The notes: generated by a model from the letters alone, not told the origin. A stretch of 64,000 nucleotides of DNA from Streptomyces sp. NBC_00539 (GCF_036346105.1 NZ_CP107811.1:6529501-6593500); one strand, 5' to 3'; shown: positions 48,533-56,738, numbered from the stretch's first letter. Numbers and translations: made by a program.

Positions 48533-49864
48533 ATGGCTGACACCCTGACCGCCCGCGCCGCGGCCGATCCCCGGCGCCGGGCCCACAACAGGAGGCGCCG
48601 CCTCGCGGTCGTCTTCGTACTGCCGGCCCTGCTCCTGCTCGGCGCGCTGGTCGTCTACCCGGTCGTCTTCTCCTTCTGCCGCAGTCTCTTCGACGCCAGC
48701 GGCAACCATTTCGTCGGAGCCGGGAACTACGTGGCGATCGTCCACGATCCGGCCACCCTCAAAGCGATCCGCAACAGCGCCCTATGGGTCGTCGTCGCTC
48801 CGACCCTGCTGACCGGACTCGGTCTGATGCTCGCCGTGCTCACCGAGAAGGTGCGCTGGGCGACCGCGTTCAAACTGACGCTCTTCCTGCCGATGGCCGT
48901 CTCCTTCCTCGCCGCGGGCATCGTCTTCAGGCTCGCCTACGAGCAGGATCCGGGCCGGGGTGTGCTCAACGCGGTCGTCGTCGGCGTACACGACACCTTC
49001 GAGGACCCCGCCGCCTATCCGACGGCCCGTGTACGCGAGGGCCAGGCCCTGACGGGGAACGCGGGCGGCCCCTACAGCACGGCGAGAGCGGTGCGCCCCG
49101 GAGGCTCGGTCAACCTCGGCCTCGTCGGTGTGGCACCCGACGCGGTGCCCGCCGCAGCGGAGCCGGCTGCTGCCGCGGCGCCCGGCCCCGACGGCATCGG
49201 GGGCGTGGTCTACCTCGACTTCGCCCCCGGCGGCTCCGGAGCGCCGGGCCAGGTGGACCCGGGCGAGAAGGGCCTGCCCGGCGTGACGGTCGAGGCTGTA
49301 CGGGACGGCCGCACGGCCGCGACCGCCACCTCCGCCGCCGACGGCTCCTTCCGCTTCACCGGGCTGGCCGACGGCGAGTACGTCCTGCGCCTGCCCGCGG
49401 CCAATTTCGCGGCCCCGTACCAAGGAGTGAACTGGCTCGGGCCGGCGCTGGTGACGCCGGCCATCATCGGCTCCTACCTATGGGTGTGGACCGGTTTCGC
49501 CATGGTTCTGATCGGGGCCGGGCTCGCCGCCATCCCGCGCGACGCGCTGGAGGCCGCGCGGATGGACGGCGCCACGGAGGGCCAGATCTTCCGCAAGATC
49601 ACCGTGCCGCTCCTCGCGCCGGTGCTCACCGTCGTCTTCGTCACGCTCGTGATCAACGTGATGAAGGTCTTCGACCTCGTGTACATCATCGCGCCCGGAC
49701 CCGTGCAGGAAGAAGCGAACGTGCTGGCCACGCGCATGTGGCTGGTCTCCTTCGGCGGTGGCAACAACCAGGGCCTCGGAAGCGCGCTCAGCGTGGTGCT
49801 CCTCCTGCTGGTCGTCCCGGCGATGGTCTTCAACATCCGGCGCTTCCGAAGGAGTGCGGCATGA
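48533..49864 (+). CDS. sugar ABC permease with extracytoplasmic Ig-like insertion
   Basis: 443 aa, about 110-140 longer than usual MalF-type permeases of this group. Helices near 24-46, 82-103 and 112-137 are followed by a long polar insertion (about 137-305), then helices resume at 305 and the EAA coupling loop E-A-A-R-M-D-G-A lies at 340. Within the insertion, residues 223-290 (V-V-Y-L-D-F, P-G-E-K-G-L-P-G-V-T-V-E-A, D-G-S-F-R-F-T-G-L-A-D-G-E-Y-V-L) match the SdrD-B/carboxypeptidase-regulatory beta-sandwich pattern. It should sit outside the membrane near the binding protein. ATG at 48533, 11 bases after the previous stop. Confidence 0.88.
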   Translation: MADTLTARAAADPRRRAHNRRRRLAVVFVLPALLLLGALVVYPVVFSFCRSLFDASGNHFVGAGNYVAIVHDPATLKAIRNSALWVVVAPTLLTGLGLMLAVLTEKVRWATAFKLTLFLPMAVSFLAAGIVFRLAYEQDPGRGVLNAVVVGVHDTFEDPAAYPTARVREGQALTGNAGGPYSTARAVRPGGSVNLGLVGVAPDAVPAAAEPAAAAAPGPDGIGGVVYLDFAPGGSGAPGQVDPGEKGLPGVTVEAVRDGRTAATATSAADGSFRFTGLADGEYVLRLPAANFAAPYQGVNWLGPALVTPAIIGSYLWVWTGFAMVLIGAGLAAIPRDALEAARMDGATEGQIFRKITVPLLAPVLTVVFVTLVINVMKVFDLVYIIAPGPVQEEANVLATRMWLVSFGGGNNQGLGSALSVVLLLLVVPAMVFNIRRFRRSAA

Positions 49865-50793
49865 GCAGTCACGGCACGATCGAACGCCGGTCCCCCGGGC
49901 GTACGACCGGGGCCCGGCCCGCCCCTGCCACGCCCGCCCGCAGACCGCCCCGCAAGAGCCGGCTGTCGCGCCTCATGAGCAGCTCGGCCGTCCAGGTAGT
50001 GCTGCTCCTGGTCGCCCTGGTGTGGATCACCCCGCTGGCCGGTCTGTTCCTGTCCTCGCTGCGCTCGGAACGTGACAACGCCTCCGACGGCTGGTGGAAC
50101 GTGTTCGCCGACCCGTCCCAGCTGTCCCTGGACAACTACACCGCCCTGTTGCGGGACTCCGGCATCGCGGCGGCCTTCGGGAACACCGTCCTGATCTCGG
50201 TACCCACCACCGTCCTGGTGGTGGCCGTCGCGGCCCTCGCCGGGTACGCGTTCGCGTGGCTGGACTTCCCCGGCCGGGACGGCATCTTCCTCGTCGTCGT
50301 CGGACTGCTGGTGGTACCCGTGCAGATCGGGCTGCTGCCCGTGGCCAAACTCTTCGGCGCGGTGAGCCTGTTCGGCACCATCCCGGGAGTCGTCCTCTTC
50401 CACGTGGCCTACGGGCTGCCGTTCGCGGTGTTCCTGCTGCGCAACTACTTCGCCGAGATCCCGCGCGAAATGCTGGAGGCCGCCCGGATGGACGGCGGCA
50501 CCGAATGGCGGATCTTCTCCCGGCTCGTGCTGCCGCTCGGCCGCCCGGCCATCGCGAGCCTGGCCATCTTCCAGTTCCTGTGGGTCTGGAACGACATGCT
50601 CGTGGCGCTGCTCTTCGCGGACAGCGGGTCCCAGCCCCTGACGGTCGCCCTCCAGTCGCAGATGCGGCAGTTCGGGAGCAACATCGGCGTCCTCGCCCCG
50701 GGCGCGTTCCTGTCCCTGGTGGTCCCGCTGATCGTCTTCTTCGCCTTCCAGCGGCACTTCGTCCAGGGAGTGATGGCGGGCTCGGTGAAGTAG
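49861..50793 (+). CDS. sugar ABC permease (MalG type)
   Basis: 310 aa. Basic Pro/Arg N-terminus, six transmembrane helices from about residue 43 to 300, and the EAA loop M-L-E-A-A-R-M-D-G-G-T-E-W-R-I-F near 203. It forms the channel with the preceding permease; its ATG overlaps that gene's stop by ATGA. No ATPase gene follows. In Streptomyces such sugar transporters use a shared MsiK ATPase, which is inferred here. Confidence 0.93.
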   Translation: MSSHGTIERRSPGRTTGARPAPATPARRPPRKSRLSRLMSSSAVQVVLLLVALVWITPLAGLFLSSLRSERDNASDGWWNVFADPSQLSLDNYTALLRDSGIAAAFGNTVLISVPTTVLVVAVAALAGYAFAWLDFPGRDGIFLVVVGLLVVPVQIGLLPVAKLFGAVSLFGTIPGVVLFHVAYGLPFAVFLLRNYFAEIPREMLEAARMDGGTEWRIFSRLVLPLGRPAIASLAIFQFLWVWNDMLVALLFADSGSQPLTVALQSQMRQFGSNIGVLAPGAFLSLVVPLIVFFAFQRHFVQGVMAGSVK

Positions 50794-50825
50794 GGCTCCC
50801 GCGCGGTCGGGCCGTCGGCCGCGGT

Positions 50826-51716
50826 TCACTTCTCCGTGAAGATGATGTCCCTGACCGGGCGGGTCATCTTCACGGTGTTGTCGGCGGTGACCTCGACGAT
50901 GTGGTGCAGGCCGCTGAAGAGCGTGTCGGTGTCCGGCAGGAGGCGGTATTCGTCGGCGGCGCCGGCCAGGTACGCCCGGAAGCGGTCCAACGACGGATCG
51001 TCCGGGGTGAAGTCCAGGTAGTCCTTGAGGCGGCGGAACAGCTTCGGCAGGATCACCTGTCCGGTGTGGTCGTTCGTGATCGACGGCATTCCGGTCACGG
51101 TGGCCCCGTCGGTGGTCTTGTCGACACCGGCGGCCCACAGGCCCGCCCCGACCGCCCGTGCCTGTTCCGAGGCGTCGGTGAGCAGCTCGCGCAGGTACCC
51201 GGGCAGGCCGGCGTAGTACGTCGGGTAGACCAAGCCGAGCCGGAGCAACTGGTAGTTGGCGGTCTTCCTCAGCAGATCGTCGTCGAGGGCCGTCCCGTAG
51301 CCGCTGTACACGGGCGGTGTGGTCTTGCCGACGAAGGCCACGCACCGGCCGTGGACGTCACTGCCCCGGGTGAGGATCCAGCCGGGCACGCTCTGGGGCA
51401 CGGTGACGACGGTCTCGTCGTCCTCGTCGCGGATGACGGATTCGAAGCCGACGAGGGTCAGCAGCCGGTCCGCGGCCTGGTGCGCCAGGTCGCGCGGCTG
51501 GTGCTCCTCGTGCGGCTTCTGGCCGTAGTGGGTCTCCAGCGCGTCGATGGCTTCGAGCCGGATGCTGACGCGGCCGTCGGCCTTGGGCACGATCGGTGCG
51601 CAGCCGGGTACGAGCTTCCAGTCGGCCACGTCGTCAGCGACGAACGGGAGGGTGTCCCCGTCCGGCCGGGCGCGGTCCGTCATCTTGAACGAACCCCTGA
51701 TCAGCAGCATGGACAT
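50826..51716 (-). CDS. SNase-like (thermonuclease-fold) protein
   Basis: 296 aa, no signal peptide visible. The pattern V-S-I-R-L-E-A-I-D-A-L-E-T-H-Y near residue 50, G-R-C-V-A-F-V-G-K near 125, then L-L-R-L-G-L-V-Y-P-T-Y-Y and L-T-D-A-S-E-Q-A-R-A-V-G-A-G-L-W near 165-200 follows the staphylococcal-nuclease OB-fold order. The catalytic Arg and Asp pattern of true nucleases is only partly kept (D-A-L-E-T in place of D-A-P-E), so activity is uncertain. ATG at 51716 has GGGAG 5 bases upstream. Convergent with the permease gene, 32 bases away. Confidence 0.75.
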   Translation of the reverse strand: MSMLLIRGSFKMTDRARPDGDTLPFVADDVADWKLVPGCAPIVPKADGRVSIRLEAIDALETHYGQKPHEEHQPRDLAHQAADRLLTLVGFESVIRDEDDETVVTVPQSVPGWILTRGSDVHGRCVAFVGKTTPPVYSGYGTALDDDLLRKTANYQLLRLGLVYPTYYAGLPGYLRELLTDASEQARAVGAGLWAAGVDKTTDGATVTGMPSITNDHTGQVILPKLFRRLKDYLDFTPDDPSLDRFRAYLAGAADEYRLLPDTDTLFSGLHHIVEVTADNTVKMTRPVRDIIFTEK

Positions 51717-52164
51717 GGCGACTCCCACAGTGGGAACGGGCGAGGTCGGTGTGCGGCGCGGGAGTCACTGTACGTGATCGACCGTCACGAAGGGTGCAGG
51801 TGCGGGTGGCTCGGCGCTGTCTGCGCCGAGCCGGCCGGCGACGGACCCGACGGGACGTCAGCCGGCCGAGGGCCTTAAGGGCACGTCAACCACACCTTAA
51901 TGCCGCCTTTGGTCCCCTCCGCCGCGCGTCGGCCGAGGCCGTCGGTGCGAGCGCCGCACGCACCCCTCGCTCCTGCGGGTGCCGGGTACGTGACCTGCTC
52001 CTTCGCACCCGCTCCGAGAGCGACGGGTCCGCGGGCGCAGTGCCGCGCCGCGCCTCCGAGCCTCGGCAGCGACGTATTTGTGACGTGGTGACAAGACTGC
52101 GCCCACGGGGGATTCCGGCCCGTAAGAAGGACAAGGACAGCGCCCATCGGATCGAGGAGTGTCC
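51717..52164. other. non-coding divergent intergenic region
   Basis: 448 bases. A perfect 10-bp hairpin GGCTCGGCGC / GCGCCGAGCC (51808-51832, 5-base loop) lies between the divergent SNase-like and RlpA-like genes, where no terminator is needed; it may be structural or regulatory. A CCTTAAGG palindrome lies near 51873. Open frames here are not coding-like. Confidence 0.45.
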
Positions 52165-52830
52165 ATGTCCCGGAAGCGGACCATGAGTTCCACGAAGAAG
52201 GCCGTGTTCTGTGTCGTCGCGGGAGCACTGGTGGCCGGAGGGTTCGTCGCCACCATGGCGACCGGCAATGCCGCCGTCCCCGACACCGTGTGTCAGGGGT
52301 CGACGGTGACGTTGTCAGGTGAGGCGGGTCCGCCGGCGGCGAGCAGTGGGACGTTCCCGGTGGGGACGAAGTTGCGGGTGACGAATCTGGACAACGGTCA
52401 GGGGACGACGGTGTCGGTGAACGGTCCGTCGGGCAGTTGTGTCCTGCTGAACAACGCGGCGTTCGACAAGGTCCGCGAGCCGGGCAAGAACCTGATCCGG
52501 CGCGCGCGCATCGAGCGCATAGCGGCGGGGAGCGGAGGAGCCGCGGCCGGTACGGCAGGTGCGAAGGTGCCGCCGGCCACCGGACAGGTGGTGTGTCAGG
52601 GGTCGACGGTGACGTTGTCGGGTGAGGCGGGTCCGCCGGCGGCGAGCAGTGGGACGTTCCCGGTGGGGACGAAGTTGCGGGTGACGAATCTGGACAACGG
52701 TCAGGCGACGACGGTGTCGGTGAACGGTCCGTCGGGCAGTTGTGTCCTGCTGAACAACGCGGCGTTCGACAAGGTCCGCGAGCCGGGCAAGAACCTGATC
52801 CGGCGCGCGCGCATCGAACGCGTGCGCTGA
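52165..52830 (+). CDS. secreted protein with two nearly identical RlpA-like double-psi barrels
   Basis: 221 aa. Signal peptide residues 1-37. Two copies of a 77-residue domain (about 42-118 and 143-219): V-C-Q-G-S-T-V-T-L-S-G, T-F-P-V-G-T-K-L-R-V-T-N-L-D-N-G, V-S-V-N-G-P-S-G-S-C-V-L-L-N-N-A-A-F-D-K-V, ending R-A-R-I-E-R. This is the RlpA-like barrel order, but the catalytic Asp of the usual N-D-R-G-P is replaced by N-G-P-S, so glycan lytic activity is doubtful. Two Cys per domain could form a disulfide. GAGGAG precedes the ATG at 52165. Probable wall-binding protein. Confidence 0.82.
   Translation: MSRKRTMSSTKKAVFCVVAGALVAGGFVATMATGNAAVPDTVCQGSTVTLSGEAGPPAASSGTFPVGTKLRVTNLDNGQGTTVSVNGPSGSCVLLNNAAFDKVREPGKNLIRRARIERIAAGSGGAAAGTAGAKVPPATGQVVCQGSTVTLSGEAGPPAASSGTFPVGTKLRVTNLDNGQATTVSVNGPSGSCVLLNNAAFDKVREPGKNLIRRARIERVR
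52288..52821 (+). repeat. 231-bp in-frame duplication
   Basis: 52288-52518 and 52591-52821 (offset 303 bp) are identical except for about three substitutions, two of them silent and one giving Gly to Ala. Separated by a 72-base Gly/Ala-rich linker. Silent positions have not diverged, so the duplication or a conversion event is recent. Confidence 0.92.
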
Positions 52831-53217
52831 GCGGCCCAGCCGTCCGCGGGGGCGCCGGTCCAGGCGTAGCGGTGTTCGGGGAACTCCTCGACGAACCCGG
52901 GGCCCGCCGCGAGCAGGCGGGCATCGCCCGGTACCAGCAGCACGGCCGCCCGCAGCCCGGGCCGGAAGCGCGCCGCCGCGGCTCCCGCCGGCCCGCTCCG
53001 CGAGGCGGCGCGCACCTCCCGGGCCGGGTGCTCCAAGAAGCACCCGGTCCACCAGGCGGCGGGCGGCACCGACTGGCACCCCGCCCCGGCCGGGGCGCTC
53101 CGGCACGAGGGCTCGGTGGGGCTGTCCGGTGCTCGTGGCCGCGATCACCGGCTTCGCCGTCCTGACGTATCCCTCGTCGACCCCGCCCACCACGAAGCCG
53201 GGGTCGAACCTCGGCAC
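52831..53217 (-). pseudogene. frameshifted and truncated gene remnant
   Basis: From GTG 53217 a frame with strong G/C third positions encodes P-R-F-D-P-G-F-V-V-G-G-V-D-E-G-Y-V-R-T-A-K and continues to about 53045. The bias then shifts to the next frame (L-R-A-A-V-L-L-V-P-G-D-A-R-L-L-A-A-G-P-G-F-V-E-E-F-P-E-H-R-Y) down to about 52850, without a stop before it runs into the convergent RlpA-like gene. The frame change is at a small hairpin (GGGTGCT/AGCACCC, 53026-53045). No family recognised. A sequencing indel is the alternative. Confidence 0.45.
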
Positions 53218-53271
53218 ACCGGTGAACTGCGGCCTCCGGGCGGCACTGCCGGGCGCCGTGGCGTCGGGTGG

Positions 53272-53862
53272 TTACCGTTTGGGGCCGGGGGCGTCGTGGA
53301 GCAGCAATTCGACCGCCGCGTCGATGTAGCCGTCGAGCCGGTCCTCCGTGCCGAGGGGGAGCAGCCCGGGTAGCCGCACGGCCAGCTGGCTGTGCCCGAC
53401 ATGGGCCGTGAGCCCCAGAACGGCCCGTTGGAGGGCCACCTCGGGCGGGAAGCCGACCTCTTCGAAGAGGCCGATGACGTAGGACATCCGCCGTTCCATC
53501 ACGCGCCGCACGACGGGCCCGACGAGTTCATGGCCGGCCGAGGCGAGCACGCTGACGGAGACGGGGCTGTGTTCCGCATCCCTGCTCACACGGGTGAAGA
53601 GCATCCGCAGCCGGGCTGCCGGATCGGGTTCGGCTGCGACGGCGGAGATGGTCGCCTCGGTGAAGCGCTGTTCCCACAGGGAAAGCGCCGCCTCGAGGAG
53701 CGCCTCTCGATTCGCGAAGTGCCAGTAGAAGCTGCCCTTGGTGGTGCCGAGGCGGGCCGCGAGCGGCTCCACCGCGACGGCGGGGACCCCGCCTTCACCG
53801 AGGGCGGTCAGCGCGGCTTCCGTCCAGTCGTTCGCGGACAACCGTCGACGATCTTGTCTCAT
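53272..53862 (-). CDS. TetR-family transcriptional regulator
   Basis: 196 aa. TetR HTH: R-L-S-A-N-D-W-T-E-A-A-L-T-A-L, G-V-P-A-V-A-V-E-P-L-A-A-R-L-G-T-T-K-G-S-F-Y-W-H-F-A-N-R near residues 22-50. The C-terminal part is the ligand domain. Start is ATG 53862 or ATG 53868; there is no good ribosome binding site and the second lies inside an operator copy. Two tandem 18-bp palindromes separate it from the SRPBCC gene, which it probably controls together with itself. Confidence 0.9.
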   Translation of the reverse strand: MRQDRRRLSANDWTEAALTALGEGGVPAVAVEPLAARLGTTKGSFYWHFANREALLEAALSLWEQRFTEATISAVAAEPDPAARLRMLFTRVSRDAEHSPVSVSVLASAGHELVGPVVRRVMERRMSYVIGLFEEVGFPPEVALQRAVLGLTAHVGHSQLAVRLPGLLPLGTEDRLDGYIDAAVELLLHDAPGPKR

Positions 53863-53864
53863 CA

Positions 53865-53905
53865 CCATACGGTAGCGTACGGTCGTTCCATACGCACCCG
53901 TATGG
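53865..53905. promoter_or_regulatory. two tandem 18-bp TetR operators
   Basis: CCATACGGTAGCGTACGG (53865-53882, one mismatch) and CCATACGCACCCGTATGG (53888-53905, perfect) share a 7-4-7 palindrome layout, with centres 23 bp apart. They cover the divergent promoters. Confidence 0.75.
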
Positions 53906-53928
53906 AGTGCGTTCGGAGGAGGCATGGC

Positions 53929-54480
53929 ATGCGCAATATCCAGCGCCGCACCATCGAGGCACCAGCATCCGCGGTGGGGCTGCTTCTCGACCGCCTCGGC
54001 AGCGCGCAGGACCGCCTGTGGCCGGCGCGCACCTGGTCGCCACTGCGGCTCGACGCCGGACTGACCGTCGGCTCGGCCGGGGGACACGGCAGGATCCGCT
54101 ACGAGGTCAGCGAGTACGAGCCCGGCAGCCGGGTCCGCTTCACCTTCGCCCCTGGGCGTGGTCTGGACGGTCACCACGAATTCGTCGTCATCCCCGAGGG
54201 GCCGGCACGCTGCCAGGTCGTCCACACGGCATCCGGGCGCCTGGCCGGGGGAATGCGCCTGGTCTGGCCGCTCGCGATCCGCTGGCTCCACGAGGCCCTC
54301 CTCGCCGACCTGTTCGACAACATCGAGCGGGAGGCCACGGGCCGCCTCGTCCGGCCCGCCCGCTGGTCCCCCTGGGTCCGTCTGCTCCGCCGCTTCTTCC
54401 CTCCGACCTCAGCCTCGACCAGCCGCCGCGGCTCTGATCCGGCGTCCGGGCCGAGTGACGAACGCCCGAGCGAGTCATGA
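53929..54480 (+). CDS. SRPBCC/polyketide-cyclase-like protein
   Basis: 183 aa. START-like fold cues: R-R-T-I-E-A-P-A-S-A-V-G-L-L-L-D near residue 6, G-R-I-R-Y-E-V-S-E-Y-E-P-G-S-R-V-R-F-T-F near 58, and H-E-F-V-V-I-P-E-G near 85; a Leu/Trp-rich helix near 115-135 (W-P-L-A-I-R-W-L-H-E) closes the cavity. The last 30 residues are polar and probably disordered. GGAGGAGG lies 6 bases before the ATG at 53929. Under the TetR operators. Binds a hydrophobic ligand by family analogy; identity unknown. Confidence 0.78.
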   Translation: MRNIQRRTIEAPASAVGLLLDRLGSAQDRLWPARTWSPLRLDAGLTVGSAGGHGRIRYEVSEYEPGSRVRFTFAPGRGLDGHHEFVVIPEGPARCQVVHTASGRLAGGMRLVWPLAIRWLHEALLADLFDNIEREATGRLVRPARWSPWVRLLRRFFPPTSASTSRRGSDPASGPSDERPSES

Positions 54481-54660
54481 TTCCCGCGTAGCGAAGCGTT
54501 CCATGGGGGCTGCTGCGACTCCTCGCCGAACAGGCACGCGTCGGCACGCGCACGAACCGCCTCCCGGCCGAGTGGCGGGCGGACCCTGGGCCTTGGCGGC
54601 CAGGTCCGGCAGCCCCGACGACCGCACCGGGCGGTCCGGTGCCACAGCCGGGAACGCGAA

Positions 54661-54696
54661 CGCCCCGTGACGTCGGCGGACCGATGTCACGGGGCG
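54661..54696. terminator. bidirectional hairpin terminator
   Basis: Perfect 11-bp stem CGCCCCGTGAC / GTCACGGGGCG with a 14-base loop between the SRPBCC gene and the convergent oxidoreductase gene. The rest of 54481-54761 shows nothing further. Confidence 0.72.
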
Positions 54697-54761
54697 TCGC
54701 GGGGCCGGTCGTCGGGGCGACGGCCGGCCCCCGGTGAGCCGGACAGACCGCCGGGTACCGG

Positions 54762-55892
54762 TTAGCGGCTGAGCGACTTGAGCGCCGCCGCGTCGTACGG
54801 CTGCAGCTCGTCGAAGCGGTTTCCGAGGACCTTCGCCGCCCACTGCGGGTCCTGGAGCAGCGCCCGGCCGACGGCGACCATGTCGAACTCGTCGCGTTCC
54901 ATGCGGTCCAGGAGGTTGTCGATGTCGCCGAGGGCCGCCCCCTCGCCGGCGAAGGAGCGGATGAAGTCGCCGTCGAGGCCGACCGAGCCGACGGTGATGG
55001 TCGGCCGGCCGGTGAGCTTCTTGGTCCAGCCCGCCAGGTTCAGGTCCGAGCCCTCGAACTCCGGGACCCAGTAGCGCCGGGTGGAGGCGTGGAACGCGTC
55101 GACGCCCGCCGCCGTCAGCGGGGCCAGGATCGCCTCCAGCTCCTGCGGGGTCTGCGCGAGCCGGGCGTCGTAGGCCTCCTGCTTCCACTGCGAGTAGCGG
55201 AAGATCACCGGGAAGTCGGCCCGGACGCGCTCGCGGACCGCCGCCACGATCTCCGCGGCGAACGTCGTACGGGCCACCGCGTCGCCGCCGTACGCGTCGG
55301 TGCGGCGGTTGGTCCGCTCCCACAGGAACTGGTCGAGCAGGTAGCCGTGGGCGCCGTGCAGTTCGACGCCGTCGAAGCCGATCCGCTCGGCCTCCGCGGC
55401 GGCGTCGGCGAACGCGCCGATGACGTCGTCGAGGTCGGCGCGGGTCATCGCCTTACCGGTCCCCTCGGTGCCGTCGACGCGGATGCCGGAGGGGCCGACG
55501 GCAGGCGCGTCGGCGTACGGGGCCTCGCCCTGCTTGCGCACCATGCCTATGTGCCACAGCTGGGGCACGATCGTGCCGCCGGCCTCGTGCACGGCCGCGG
55601 CGACCTTCGCCCACCCCGCCAGCTGGTCCTCGCCGTGGAACCGCGGCACCCGGTCGCTCTGTCCGGCGGACTCGTGACCGACGTAGGTGCCCTCGGTGAC
55701 GATCAGACCCACACCCGCGGCGGCCCGGCTGGCGTAGTACGCCTGCACGTCCTCGCCGGGCACACCGCCGGGGGAGAACATCCGCGTCATCGGAGCCATC
55801 GCGATGCGGTTGGGGACGGTCAGGCCGTTCAGCGTGACGGGCCGGGACAGGATCTCGGCAGCGCGGGAGGGGGTGGACGTGGTGGGGGTCAT
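54762..55892 (-). CDS. old yellow enzyme family ene-reductase
   Basis: 376 aa TIM-barrel flavoprotein. OYE signatures: L-N-G-L-T-V-P-N-R-I-A-M-A-P-M-T-R near residue 22, V-P-Q-L-W-H-I-G near 110, G-F-D-G-V-E-L-H-G-A-H-G-Y-L-L-D-Q-F-L near 175 (substrate-anion His pair here H-G-A-H), R-R-T-D-x-Y-G-G near 200, and F-D-M-V-A-V-G-R-A-L-L near 345. Uses FMN and NAD(P)H to reduce activated C=C bonds. GGAGGACCCGC precedes the ATG at 55892. Divergent from a MarR regulator with a palindromic operator, the common arrangement for electrophile-responsive reductases. Confidence 0.93.
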   Translation of the reverse strand: MTPTTSTPSRAAEILSRPVTLNGLTVPNRIAMAPMTRMFSPGGVPGEDVQAYYASRAAAGVGLIVTEGTYVGHESAGQSDRVPRFHGEDQLAGWAKVAAAVHEAGGTIVPQLWHIGMVRKQGEAPYADAPAVGPSGIRVDGTEGTGKAMTRADLDDVIGAFADAAAEAERIGFDGVELHGAHGYLLDQFLWERTNRRTDAYGGDAVARTTFAAEIVAAVRERVRADFPVIFRYSQWKQEAYDARLAQTPQELEAILAPLTAAGVDAFHASTRRYWVPEFEGSDLNLAGWTKKLTGRPTITVGSVGLDGDFIRSFAGEGAALGDIDNLLDRMERDEFDMVAVGRALLQDPQWAAKVLGNRFDELQPYDAAALKSLSR

Positions 55893-55940
55893 GCGGGTCC
55901 TCCGTGTTGAGGCTGTGGCTCGTCGGGCTGACAACGAGGA

Positions 55941-55972
55941 GTGCATAGTACACATGTTGTGTATCGTGCATA
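55941..55972. promoter_or_regulatory. MarR-type operator
   Basis: TACACATGTTGTGTA (55949-55963) is a palindrome with 6-bp arms and a 3-base centre, flanked by direct GTGCATA repeats (55941-55947 and 55966-55972). AT-rich relative to surroundings; placed between divergent genes. Confidence 0.65.
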
Positions 55973-56073
55973 TTGCAGCCCTCACCCCACGCGGGGCGAC
56001 CCGGACCACACCCGCCGGGTCTGGAGGGCGACGGGTCCGCGATAATGGAACGCCGGAAGGAGCGGGAGGCGCA

Positions 56074-56592
56074 GTGCTGGAAAAACTGGAGCGGGAACTG
56101 ATGCTGCTCTCGCGGCACCAGGTGCTGGTCCGGCGCGAGCGCGATCCCGAACGCCTGGAGCGGTCGGCGTACCTGCTCCTCAGCCGGATCGACACCCAAG
56201 GCCCCATGTCGATCGGAGAGCTGGCAGAGGCGTTCGGGCTCGATACCTCCACCGTGAACCGCCAGACGGCCGCACTGCTGCGCTGCGGACTGGCCGAACG
56301 CGTCGCGGACCCGGGCGGCGGCATGGCCCGCAAGCTGCGCATCACCGCCGAAGGTGCGCGCCGGCTCGCCGGGGACCGCGAAGTCAACCGGTCCTGCCTG
56401 GCCCGGGTGGTCGCCGACTGGTCCCCTGAGGAGGTGCGGGAGCTGGAGGACGTCCTGGTCCGGCTCAACCGCAGCGCCGAGGCACTCGAAGGACGGCACT
56501 GGCCCCGCGCGGAGGAGGCGGGGGAAGGCGGCGCCCTGACCGCGTGCCCCCAGCAGGCGGCCCCGCCGGATTCCGCGCCGCGAGCCACGTAG
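56074..56592 (+). CDS. MarR-family transcriptional regulator
   Basis: 172 aa. MarR winged helix: Y-L-L-L-S-R-I-D-T-Q-G-P-M-S-I-G-E-L-A-E-A-F near residue 30, L-D-T-S-T-V-N-R-Q-T-A-A-L-L-R-C-G-L-A near 55, and a wing with D-P-G-G-G-M-A-R-K-L-R-I-T near 80. The last 25 residues are low-complexity. GTG at 56074 follows GGGAGGC. Likely represses the divergent ene-reductase and releases it on an electrophilic ligand. Confidence 0.9.
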   Translation: MLEKLERELMLLSRHQVLVRRERDPERLERSAYLLLSRIDTQGPMSIGELAEAFGLDTSTVNRQTAALLRCGLAERVADPGGGMARKLRITAEGARRLAGDREVNRSCLARVVADWSPEEVRELEDVLVRLNRSAEALEGRHWPRAEEAGEGGALTACPQQAAPPDSAPRAT

Positions 56593-56738
56593 GAACCCGT
56601 GACTCCCCGCCCGGCAGCGCCGCCCCGGTATGTGAGGGCAGCGCGCAGTCGGCCGTTGGCCCGCCCGCTCCCGGAGCGGTCGTGTCGCGGTGGCTGACGT
56701 GGGCGCCGCAGGCGGCGGCGCGGGCCGCCGCCCGGCGG

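Noticed and set aside
50826-51716. Active secreted nuclease
   Set aside because: No signal peptide is visible and the catalytic pattern is only partly kept; called SNase-like only.
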